Positions 5,556-11,133 of a stretch of 26,075 nucleotides of DNA are shown in pieces (position 1 is the stretch's first letter; every line of letters begins with the position of its first letter). The stretch lies in IMG/VR virus record IMGVR_UViG_3300025617_000099, positions 1 to 26,075 of that record; one strand, given 5' to 3'. The translations under genes were made by a program, and so were the position numbers. The stretch comes from a virus. The notes beneath the pieces are model-generated. The model was not told the DNA's origin. It saw nothing but the letters and a program-made list of their open reading frames with translations, and made no database searches.

Positions 5556-5744
5556 ATGAAACAGACAATCGGTTTTATCCTTATCGTAGCGGGCGTCATT
5601 GCAATGGCAGGTAGTGCTAACGACTGCGATGGTGCGTGTATGGACCAAGCTAACACTATTGGCGAGATGCTTATGGTTGCTGGTGCTGGTTTGTTTGCTG
5701 TGCTAGTTGGCGCATTGGCTGTATTCAACGGAACGGAGCAGTAA
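5556..5744 (+). CDS. Small two-helix membrane protein, 62 aa
   Basis: The ATG at 5556 follows GAGGAC, a variant of the common RBS. Residues 4-19 and 36-57 are hydrophobic membrane spans; the loop between them (ANDCDGACMDQAN) is acidic with two cysteines, C24 and C28. It likely sits in the host inner membrane with a short external or periplasmic loop. It is followed one base after its stop by another small membrane protein. A role in altering the host envelope, for example superinfection exclusion or lysis control, is only inferred. Confidence 0.75.
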   Translation: MKQTIGFILIVAGVIAMAGSANDCDGACMDQANTIGEMLMVAGAGLFAVLVGALAVFNGTEQ

Positions 5745-5745
5745 G

Positions 5746-5889
5746 ATGATTAAGGCAATTGTATTTGGATTGGTTGGCGCTGGTGCAATGTACTTGTATC
5801 TCAACCCAGGCGACATGGACGGACTGATCAGTATCGCAACTTCTGCGGTCAATGACGGTGCAACTATTGTTAAAGAAGCAACTGAATAA
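5746..5889 (+). CDS. Small single-span membrane protein, 47 aa
   Basis: The start at ATG 5746 gives a compact product; the longer frame from 5707 overlaps the upstream gene heavily and is rejected. Residues 3-18 (KAIVFGLVGAGAMYLY) are a Gly/Ala-rich membrane span, followed by a polar tail that could form an amphipathic helix. The close spacing with the preceding two-span protein suggests they work together. No family is recognised. Confidence 0.65.
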   Translation: MIKAIVFGLVGAGAMYLYLNPGDMDGLISIATSAVNDGATIVKEATE

Positions 5890-5893
5890 TAGG

Positions 5894-5933
5894 TTGACAA
5901 CTGTTAGATTGAATGTATACTGTATATAACAGT
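5894..5933 (+). promoter_or_regulatory. Early promoter with ACTGTATATAACAGT operator (16-bp spacer)
   Basis: TTGACA 5894-5899, 16-bp spacer, TATACT 5916-5921, perfect palindrome at 5919-5933. It is the only one of this class with a 16-bp spacer. It drives the AAA+ ATPase gene and, by read-through, the hairpin RNAs downstream. Confidence 0.85.
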
Positions 5934-5955
5934 TAGGCAATGAGGGCTAAAGCAA

Positions 5956-6957
5956 ATGACTAATATCACAATCAAGAGCGGCACGTACAAGATTCGTGGC
6001 AAGGACGTAGACCTAGCAGGTATGACCTTTCCACTCGTAGAAGAATTTAAAGTAGGCGCACGAGGCGGCTACGTAACAGTAGACGGAACAGCAATTGCAG
6101 GCTTCCCAGATCGCAACATCAAGATTGCTTGCGATGGCCCGGAGGACTACGAAGTTGCCGACGCAAGTGTTAAGGTCGAGCAACGAGAAGAGACGGACGA
6201 AGAGATCATCGAGCGCATCCGTGAACGCTTTGACATGTTGAAGGACATGACCAAAGCAGTTAAGAAAGGTGATGTTCGAGCGATGATCGTTTCGGGTCCT
6301 CCGGGCGTAGGTAAGAGCCATGGTGTAGAAGAAGTACTAGACCGCTACAAGACTATGGAAGCACTGGGCGGTGCCTCTAAGTATACAGTTGTCAAAGGTG
6401 CGATGAGCCCAATCGGCTTGTACTGCAAGCTCTTTAACTATGCAGACAAAGACAACGTTATTGTGTTCGATGACTGTGATGCTATCTTCGAAGAGCCGCT
6501 GGCGCTTAATATTTTGAAGGCTGCGCTTGACTCAAAGAAGACACGCCGCATCCACTGGAACACTGACAGCTTCAAACTGCGCAACGAAGGTGTGCCAGAC
6601 AGCTTTGAGTTCAAAGGCTCAGCTATCTTTATCACTAACTTGGACTTCGGTGACATCAAGTCAAAGAAGATCAAGAGCCACTTGGAAGCACTAGAAAGCC
6701 GCTGTCACTACATGGACTTGACAATTACAACTGAGCGTGAGAAGATGCTCAGAATTGCACAAGTTATCCGTGATGGCATGCTAGATAGTTATAAGCTTGC
6801 CGACGAAGTCAAAGATGAGATCATCGACTTCGTTGACATTAATAAGAAGCGACTGCGTGAATTGTCCTTAAGGACCGTATTAAAAGTCGCCGACTTGGCT
6901 GTAGCATTTCCCAGCAAGTGGGAAGCTATGGCAGAGAACACTGTCATGAAGCGTTAA
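5956..6957 (+). CDS. AAA+ family ATPase, 333 aa
   Basis: The ATG at 5956 follows GAGGGC (5942-5947). Walker A is GPPGVGKS (residues 114-121), Walker B VIVFDDCD (168-175), sensor-1 asparagine is in FITNLD (about 228), and R249 in LEALESRC is a candidate arginine finger. Residues 1-75 form a separate beta-rich N-terminal domain, and an acidic helix (about 76-100) links it to the ATPase core. The fold predicts a ring-forming ATPase that remodels a protein or DNA partner; it is not clearly gp44 clamp loader, and the partner is unknown. It is by far the largest gene of the early module, and three hairpins follow its stop. Confidence 0.85.
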   Translation: MTNITIKSGTYKIRGKDVDLAGMTFPLVEEFKVGARGGYVTVDGTAIAGFPDRNIKIACDGPEDYEVADASVKVEQREETDEEIIERIRERFDMLKDMTKAVKKGDVRAMIVSGPPGVGKSHGVEEVLDRYKTMEALGGASKYTVVKGAMSPIGLYCKLFNYADKDNVIVFDDCDAIFEEPLALNILKAALDSKKTRRIHWNTDSFKLRNEGVPDSFEFKGSAIFITNLDFGDIKSKKIKSHLEALESRCHYMDLTITTEREKMLRIAQVIRDGMLDSYKLADEVKDEIIDFVDINKKRLRELSLRTVLKVADLAVAFPSKWEAMAENTVMKR

Positions 6958-6978
6958 TGCCCTCGACGCAGACAGTGT

Positions 6979-7032
6979 AGTGCTAGCATTGAGCAACCCC
7001 CCTCAGCCCTCAACGCTCTGCTAGTACTTTTT
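6979..7032 (+). ncRNA. Hairpin 1 of the GCCCTC RNA cluster
   Basis: AGTGCTAGCA (6979-6988) pairs with TGCTAGTACT (7019-7028, one G-U). After a TT bulge, GAGC (6991-6994) pairs with GCTC (7015-7018). The 20-nt loop holds CCCCTC and GCCCTC (7006-7011). TTTT follows, so it can terminate transcription. Its layout copies the hairpin after the tRNAs. An alternative TTGAG/CTCAA pairing would partly hide GCCCTC. Another GCCCTC lies at 6959-6964, right after the ATPase stop. Confidence 0.7.
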
Positions 7033-7063
7033 GAAGCAACAGCAAGCCCTCACGCTTTGCTTC
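7033..7063 (+). ncRNA. Hairpin 2 of the GCCCTC RNA cluster
   Basis: GAAGCAA (7033-7039) pairs with TTGCTTC (7057-7063). After a one-base bulge, AGC pairs with GCT. The ten-base apical loop is AAGCCCTCAC. It is not followed by a U-tract, so it is not a terminator; its only evident feature is the exposed GCCCTC. Confidence 0.7.
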
Positions 7064-7068
7064 AGGTT

Positions 7069-7111
7069 AGCCCGGGAAGGATGTGCCCTCGTCCAACCCG
7101 GGCTTTTTTTT
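7069..7111 (+). terminator. Hairpin 3 of the GCCCTC cluster, strong intrinsic terminator
   Basis: AGCCCGGG (7069-7076) pairs with CCCGGGCT (7097-7104) and an inner GGA/TCC extends the stem. The ten-base loop TGTGCCCTCG exposes GCCCTC (7085-7090). The stem runs into eight T's. It ends the ATPase transcript and the hairpin array. Confidence 0.9.
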
Positions 7112-7132
7112 GATCTTTTTTTAAATTAGGGG

Positions 7133-7173
7133 TTGACATTTGGGTACAGTGACCATATACTGTATATAACAGT
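7133..7173 (+). promoter_or_regulatory. Early promoter with ACTGTATATAACAGT operator
   Basis: TTGACA 7133-7138, 17-bp spacer, TATACT 7156-7161, perfect palindrome at 7159-7173, preceded by AAATTAGGGG. Confidence 0.85.
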
Positions 7174-7200
7174 TAGGAAATAGGCATTGAGGGCAAAACT

Positions 7201-7542
7201 ATGCAATTCGTAATCACAACACAATTCCTTGAGAACTATGGTGCACACTGCGAGAGCGGCAAGTTCGCTGATGGTAATGCGTACTGGAAGATGAAAGGTG
7301 GCTCAGACTACCTTGTGCAGGACTTGGATCGCATCCAAGATGCTGTTGCGTTTGTAGCGGCGATCGCTATGCAGAACGGCATTGGTGCCAAGGAGTTCCC
7401 AGTAGAGTGGCAAACAGAAGCTGAGTGGATCAGCAAACTGCCTGAGGACGAGGACTATCGTGACTTCCTCAAGGAACAAGTGTTAGTGGTAAGCCCCAAG
7501 CGTGGCTCGAAAACAACACGCGGCTATCCACAGGATTTTTAA
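7201..7542 (+). CDS. Conserved phage protein, 113 aa
   Basis: The ATG at 7201 follows GAGGGC (7189-7194). The pattern MQFVITTQFLENYGAH...GNAYWKMKGG...DLDRIQDAVAFV is, from memory, shared with small proteins of many tailed phages and is likely a conserved uncharacterised family. The product is soluble; the C-terminal quarter is basic (SPKRGSKTTRGYPQDF). It is a single-gene unit under an operator-bearing promoter. Confidence 0.85.
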   Translation: MQFVITTQFLENYGAHCESGKFADGNAYWKMKGGSDYLVQDLDRIQDAVAFVAAIAMQNGIGAKEFPVEWQTEAEWISKLPEDEDYRDFLKEQVLVVSPKRGSKTTRGYPQDF

Positions 7543-7551
7543 AATTAGGGG

Positions 7552-7592
7552 TTGACAAACCCACAGAGTGAAGATATACTGTATATAACAGT
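7552..7592 (+). promoter_or_regulatory. Early promoter with ACTGTATATAACAGT operator
   Basis: TTGACA 7552-7557, 17-bp spacer, TATACT 7575-7580, perfect palindrome at 7578-7592, preceded by AAATTAGGGG. Confidence 0.85.
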
Positions 7593-7613
7593 TAAGCAAA
7601 AGAGGGCAAACAA

Positions 7614-7886
7614 ATGCAAACACTGAAGCAATTCATCCAAGACAACAACCGCTGGATCGCACTGTTCGGCAAAGCGGACATGACTTTCCCACTAACACAA
7701 GCAGACGTAGATGACTTAGCACGTACACTGGACGGCAAGCTGTCACCTGAGAACCTGCACTGCGATGGAGAGATCAGTCGTGCAGAAGCCAATCGCAAGT
7801 ATCGCTTTCTCGCTACAGTATATCGCGAGCTGTGTGAGTACTGCGACATGAAAGGCTTGAAAGAACCAACTGTATACGAACTCTAA
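7614..7886 (+). CDS. Conserved phage protein, 90 aa
   Basis: The ATG at 7614 follows GAGGGC (7602-7607). The core RWIALFGKADMTFPLTQADV...DLARTLDGKLSPENLHCDGEISRAEANRKYRFL is, from memory, a pattern found in several marine phages, with no known biochemical function. It has two cysteines near the C-terminus (YCDM region). It is followed 12 bases later by the 58-aa gene, so the two share a promoter. Confidence 0.8.
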   Translation: MQTLKQFIQDNNRWIALFGKADMTFPLTQADVDDLARTLDGKLSPENLHCDGEISRAEANRKYRFLATVYRELCEYCDMKGLKEPTVYEL

Positions 7887-7898
7887 GAGGTAACGACT

Positions 7899-8075
7899 AT
7901 GAAGACAGTAGCACACACACTTGAGCAATTGGACACAGCATTGGACACAGTAGAGGAGCTCGTGCGTGAGCTTCCGTTGTCAATGAAGAACGAAGCACGT
8001 CTAATCGATATGCTGTACGACATCTATGAAACTGCTGAAGCAGCCACATTAGAGGTTGACACTGTAGCCGAATGA
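7899..8075 (+). CDS. Small helical early protein, 58 aa, with EVDTVAE tail
   Basis: The ATG at 7899 follows AAGAGG. The product (MKTVAHTLEQLDTALDTVEE...) is heptad-like with regularly spaced Leu/Val, suggesting a coiled coil. It ends in LEVDTVAE; the last seven residues equal those of the 71-aa gene ending at 3445, because both gene ends overlap nearly identical promoters. The function is unknown. Confidence 0.75.
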   Translation: MKTVAHTLEQLDTALDTVEELVRELPLSMKNEARLIDMLYDIYETAEAATLEVDTVAE

Positions 8076-8094
8076 GGCTATACTGTATATAAGT
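8056..8094 (+). promoter_or_regulatory. Early promoter with degenerate operator
   Basis: TTGACA 8056-8061 inside the previous gene, 17-bp spacer, TATACT 8079-8084. The left half ACTGTATATAA is intact, but the right half is AGTT instead of ACAGT. Confidence 0.8.
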
Positions 8095-8116
8095 TAACAA
8101 AGCAAGAGGGCAAACT

Positions 8117-8494
8117 ATGCAAGCAACAACACTTACTCCTAATCAATTAGCAGAGCAATACTCAGCAGAAGATGTACAGCGCATCGTAGATGAAGCGTGT
8201 GAGGCAGCATACAAGGCAGCTGACACTTACTTCCACGATGTACTGGGCGGGCAGGATATGTATGCCTGTGGCTTTGCTTGGGTTAACATCTACGGCATCA
8301 AGGGTAACACTCGTATAGGCAAACGCTTTGCGCTTGCAGGTGTACGCAAAGACTACACTGGTGCGCTACAGATATGGAACCCAAGCAAGTACGGTTGCCA
8401 GAACGTAGACACACTAGAAGCAGGTGCTAGAGCTGCCGCTAAGGTACTAGAGAGCTACGGCTTTAGAGCATACGCAGGTTCAAGACTAGACTAA
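8117..8494 (+). CDS. Conserved phage protein, 125 aa
   Basis: The ATG at 8117 follows GAGGGC (8106-8111). Residues 20-60 are helical (AEDVQRIVDEACEAAYKAADTYF), followed by CGFAWVNIYG and a C-terminal EAGARAAAKVLESYGFRAYAGSRLD. From memory, similar sequences are widespread in tailed phages as proteins of unknown function. It is the last gene of the early module, and a terminator lies 55 bases downstream. Confidence 0.8.
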   Translation: MQATTLTPNQLAEQYSAEDVQRIVDEACEAAYKAADTYFHDVLGGQDMYACGFAWVNIYGIKGNTRIGKRFALAGVRKDYTGALQIWNPSKYGCQNVDTLEAGARAAAKVLESYGFRAYAGSRLD

Positions 8495-8798
8495 AAGGAT
8501 ACAGCTGAGCAACTGTTGAAACTGCTTGTCATTTTAGTTCCTTAAACTTGCGTAGTCAGAAATGGCTACGCTTTTTTTTGAAAAGAAAAAACTTCGGGAG
8601 GGCGAAAAGAAAAAAAATTTCTCGAGGGGTCGGGGCGTAAGTGTTTGAAAACAAACAGCTTTTTGCTAGTAGTAGTGGTAGCAAATCACCACCTCACTTC
8701 TGTAAGTACTTCACCTAAAAAAACTGCGCAGCAAAATTTTTTACCCTGCAGGACCCATTTGGGGTGTAAATAGTATTACAAAGTCTAGGAGAACTACT
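8495..8798 (+). other. Non-coding gap with terminator and short hairpins
   Basis: No convincing gene is seen. After the terminator (8548-8579) come an A/G-rich stretch, an orphan GAGGGC (8598-8603) with no start codon at the right distance, a TGTTTG-AAAA-CAAACA hairpin (8642-8657), a TTTGCTA/TAGCAAA hairpin (8662-8685), and a TAAATA box (8767-8772) that may be a weak late promoter for the next small gene. Confidence 0.5.
8548..8579 (+). terminator. Intrinsic terminator ending the early module
   Basis: GCGTAGTC (8550-8557) pairs with GGCTACGC (8564-8571, one G-U) around a six-base loop and runs directly into eight T's. Confidence 0.85.
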
Positions 8799-8936
8799 AT
8801 GCACAAACAAGACACTTGTAAGTCATGCGGACATGCATGTCACTGTAATCAACCGTCACCAAAGGTCAATCAACATCCTTGCACAGACAGTACGTGTGGT
8901 TGCACACGTTGTACATGTATACGCAAAAAGAAATAA
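8799..8936 (+). CDS. Cysteine-rich metallothionein-like peptide, 45 aa
   Basis: The ATG at 8799 follows TAGGAG (8786-8791). The 45-residue product has nine cysteines (C7, C10, C14, C16, C28, C33, C35, C38, C40), arranged as CKSCGHACHC and CTDSTCGCTRCTC, plus three later histidines, and ends in IRKKK. Repeated C-x-C and C-x-x-C spacing at 20% Cys is typical of bacterial metallothioneins and other small zinc-binding peptides. It lacks the usual central domain of SmtA-type proteins, so it may instead be a minimal zinc knuckle. Metal binding is inferred from spacing only. Confidence 0.6.
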   Translation: MHKQDTCKSCGHACHCNQPSPKVNQHPCTDSTCGCTRCTCIRKKK

Positions 8937-9076
8937 CGAATGCTACTAGTAGCAGAGTAGTACGAGTGCGCAAGTGCTCGTACTCTTGTGTTAAAACAAG
9001 GTCCTCTTATGTATGCTCTAGTGTGACGCTAGTCTAACACTACGATAAGTAACACTACACAACGAGTCAATGGAAT
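8937..9076 (+). other. Structured non-coding stretch
   Basis: An 11-bp imperfect hairpin with a GCAA tetraloop occupies 8959-8984 (AGTACGAG/CTCGTACT core), followed at once by CTTGT/ACAAG (8985-9000). There is no U-tract. The rest, up to the next ATG, shows no gene or clear promoter. Confidence 0.4.
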
Positions 9077-9292
9077 ATGTACACAGTCAAACTCATATAC
9101 GATCCAGAGCCAAACACAACAATACTAAAAGAGTCAATCACATACTGTGCTACAGTAGAACTATTTCTAAAAGGTATACACACAGTACAGTCAAGTGCTA
9201 GCCGCATAGTGTTTGAGAGTGATCGAGACCGTATGCTAGGCTTGATATACTTGTCGGAGTCAACTAGCTTTCGAGCAGTATGCGTAGACTAG
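9077..9292 (+). CDS. Small hypothetical protein, 71 aa
   Basis: The ATG at 9077 has only a weak TGGA upstream. The product (MYTVKLIYDPEPNTTILKES...) mixes beta strands and charged turns, with two cysteines. Its opening MYTV- resembles the 85-aa gene at 750. A short perfect inverted repeat (CGTAGACT/AGTCTACG, 9283-9301) spans the stop codon. The absence of the module's GAGGGC signal lowers confidence. Confidence 0.5.
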   Translation: MYTVKLIYDPEPNTTILKESITYCATVELFLKGIHTVQSSASRIVFESDRDRMLGLIYLSESTSFRAVCVD

Positions 9293-9619
9293 AAGTCTAC
9301 GGTGTGATAGTGTATTAAAAGACTCATCTTTTAGTTAACCTAGCTTTACGGGGTGTTTTAGGGCTATGCAATTAGTCTGTCGTTATGGTTGTGACCGTTT
9401 GTTTTTTATGTGTGCGTATAGTATCGTTATACTGGACTTGGGTTAAGTGCGTATATTAAGGTGTAAAAATTTGCTTAAATCTAGCTCTGCTAGCTGCTTC
9501 GCAGCTCTAGGCTTTTGCGCTGACCGCGTTGCGGCTTTTCTGGCGCAGGCGCTTCGCGCTTGTTCGGACGTGGGGTCACAAAAAAAGGCCGCGGTGTGCA
9601 GCCTTTTTGTTTGTGTTGG
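9293..9619. other. Convergent intergenic region rich in short hairpins
   Basis: No convincing gene. It holds TAAAAGA-CTCA-TCTTTTA (9316-9333), three GC-rich tri-loop hairpins in a row (AGCTGC-TTC-GCAGCT 9492-9506; CCGC-GTT-GCGG 9524-9534; AGGCGC-TTC-GCGCTT 9547-9561), and the two-way terminator near 9582-9608. Open frames across it have unlikely composition and no RBS. Confidence 0.5.
9581..9608. terminator. Bidirectional terminator between converging modules
   Basis: AAAAAGGC pairs with GCCTTTTT around a short loop (CGCGGTGTGCA). The A-run on one side and T-run on the other let it act in both directions, exactly where + strand genes end and the - strand virion-type gene ends (9620). Confidence 0.75.
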
Positions 9620-9964
9620 TTATGCTACTGGATCAACTACGTTTACTTCTGTGCCGTTGATTCTAAACACACAACCTGTTGAGTTGGTGCAGATCAAACT
9701 AATAGCTTGGCCGGCGCCTACTACTACACCTGTGCGCTCAATCATGCCTTTGGGAACAATAGTAGTGTCATACTCGATGTAGTCTGCGTCTGTAAGGTTA
9801 GTGCCGTGCAGTGCTATTCTTATGTTGATGTCTGATGCAGTAGTGTTCATCATACTGATTGATACTACAGCATACCCGCCTTCATTGTCTGCTAGGGGAA
9901 TACTGTAGATGTTTTCTAGTACGTTTTGGGCTAGTTCGCCGTTAGCTAGTGTTCCTGTTGCCAT
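9620..9964 (-). CDS. Probable virion (structural) protein, 114 aa
   Basis: The product (MATGTLANGELAQNVLENIYSIPLA...) is beta-rich, low in charge and lacks cysteine clusters. The pattern of residues about 32-85 (VVSISMMNTTASDINIRIAL, DYIEYDTTIVPKGMIERTGVVVGAGQAI) resembles small structural proteins of marine T4-like phages. GGAG lies just before the ATG, and a late-type GATAAATA box sits 22 bases upstream, fitting a late gene. The exact place in the particle is unknown. Confidence 0.7.
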   Translation of the reverse strand: MATGTLANGELAQNVLENIYSIPLADNEGGYAVVSISMMNTTASDINIRIALHGTNLTDADYIEYDTTIVPKGMIERTGVVVGAGQAISLICTNSTGCVFRINGTEVNVVDPVA

Positions 9965-9985
9965 AGTTGTCTCCGTTATATGTGT

Positions 9986-10276
9986 TTATTTATCGCCATC
10001 ATCGTCATCTAGTGGGGGTAGGTCGTCGGGGAACACTTCAAAAAACTCACGTGCTCGTTTGCGTTCCCATCCAGCAGCATTGAGAACATCTAATCCTTTG
10101 CGAGTAAGAAAGATGTCTCTCACATTAATGATTGCAATCAGCTCTTGATCAAACAGAGGTTTACACTCTTTCATTTGATCTGGATCAAAGCGACTGAGTT
10201 CTCCTGCTTGTGCTTTGGCCAGCAGTTGATATTCTCTTAGTGTTCTTCCGTTCTTAGACAGCAGTTGGGACTTCAT
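9986..10276 (-). CDS. Hypothetical protein, 96 aa, acidic tail
   Basis: The ATG at 10276 follows AAGAGGA and lies 23 bases inside the end of the nitrilase-family gene, so it is translationally coupled. The product is mixed-charge and helical (KSQLLSKNGRTLREYQLLAKAQ...), ending DDLPPLDDDDGDK. The last codons and stop, GAT AAA TAA, form the late promoter box for the next gene. The function is unknown. Confidence 0.75.
   Translation of the reverse strand: MKSQLLSKNGRTLREYQLLAKAQAGELSRFDPDQMKECKPLFDQELIAIINVRDIFLTRKGLDVLNAAGWERKRAREFFEVFPDDLPPLDDDDGDK
9987..9994 (-). promoter_or_regulatory. T4-late-type promoter GATAAATA
   Basis: GATAAATA on the - strand (one base from the T4 late consensus TATAAATA) lies 22 bases before the ATG of the virion-type gene and overlaps the stop of the preceding gene. 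Confidence 0.6.
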
Positions 10277-11126
10277 ATGTTCCTCTTTCTAGATCTAGTG
10301 TTAGTGTTACTGAGTCTTCGCCTGAATCGTCACACCATGCAACCCAATCACCGCTGGGAGCAATGATACCTGATGTTACTTGTGTTCGGTCGATGGCTTT
10401 TTGTTCTAGTTCGTCTTCTGGTTTGTAACGATCATGTGGACCCAAGACCATAGCAATTGAACTGTTACTCACAACTACCCAGATGTTGTTGTCACGAGCC
10501 ATTAGTCTCAGTTGGCTGTCGTGATATGCATACACCAACGGATCCCAAGTTTTCACATTACAATTTGCCAGTACAAAAACAACCTTAACACCTTGTGCTG
10601 CCAATTGTTGTCCTATATAGGGATTGCCTCCCCAAGTGACTCTAGGAGTACCCCAAGCATCGTTACAAATAAGTGTACTGCCTATATATTTTTGATCAGC
10701 GTCCACATAAAAGTAGTTGGGCACGTATCCTGGCAGATAGTATTTGGTTTCACCACCGCCATTGATACCTCGGCACATCAATCTCTTTTTGTATGTGCTC
10801 AACAAGTCTCCGTTGCGGTTGTAGACTCTTGCTTGGTTATAGGGCAAGCCGTCTGGCTCTACATGTCCTGTTCCTAGAATAAGACCAACACCGTGATTCT
10901 GTTGTAGTCCTTCAACTTCTTCTAATTTCTTTTCATACCGTTCGATTGCACGATCGTTCATGTCACTAAGCACAGGGGCTTGACAGTATCCGCTAAGACT
11001 GCACTCGGGTGTTACGATCCAGTCACTGGTTTTATTCGCTAGGATATTTCTTCTAAGGGTCTTTACATTTAGGTTTATATGATCACTTACAGGAATTTGT
11101 AAGGCTGTTACTGTTACTTTGCTCAT
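10254..11126 (-). CDS. Nitrilase/amidase superfamily (carbon-nitrogen hydrolase), 290 aa
   Basis: The family hydrolyses amide or nitrile C-N bonds with a Glu-Lys-Cys triad. Here the triad is E41 in TPECSLSGY, K113/K114 in STYKKRLMC, and C154 in TLICNDAWGTPR. Length (about 270-300 aa) and motif spacing are normal, so an intact cytosolic enzyme is expected. The substrate cannot be told; the closest motif look is to amidase/formamidase and carbamoylase members. It starts seven bases after the helicase stop and overlaps the next gene, so it belongs to the helicase operon. Such enzymes are unusual in phages; a nitrogen-salvage role is inference. Confidence 0.8.
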   Translation of the reverse strand: MSKVTVTALQIPVSDHINLNVKTLRRNILANKTSDWIVTPECSLSGYCQAPVLSDMNDRAIERYEKKLEEVEGLQQNHGVGLILGTGHVEPDGLPYNQARVYNRNGDLLSTYKKRLMCRGINGGGETKYYLPGYVPNYFYVDADQKYIGSTLICNDAWGTPRVTWGGNPYIGQQLAAQGVKVVFVLANCNVKTWDPLVYAYHDSQLRLMARDNNIWVVVSNSSIAMVLGPHDRYKPEDELEQKAIDRTQVTSGIIAPSGDWVAWCDDSGEDSVTLTLDLERGTYEVPTAV

Positions 11127-11133
11127 ACACTAT

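Noticed and set aside
1401-7592. The ACTGTATATAACAGT palindromes as LexA (SOS) boxes
   Set aside because: The half-sites look like the E. coli LexA box, but that needs CTGT-N8-ACAG; here the spacing is CTGT-N5-ACAG, placing half-sites on a different helical face, and alphaproteobacterial LexA uses another motif.
94-8084. Regularly repeated promoter/operator segments as a CRISPR array
   Set aside because: Copies are hundreds of bases apart, each is followed by an RBS and a gene, and they carry -35 and -10 boxes.
8598-8603. Orphan GAGGGC as the RBS of a further early gene
   Set aside because: No ATG, GTG or TTG with an open frame lies 5-14 bases downstream; it is in an A/G-rich stretch after the terminator.
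9447-9782. Long + strand open frame of 111 codons
   Set aside because: It runs across the hairpin cluster and terminator and is antisense to the virion-type gene; composition (Cys/Ala/Ser-rich) and lack of RBS indicate a shadow.
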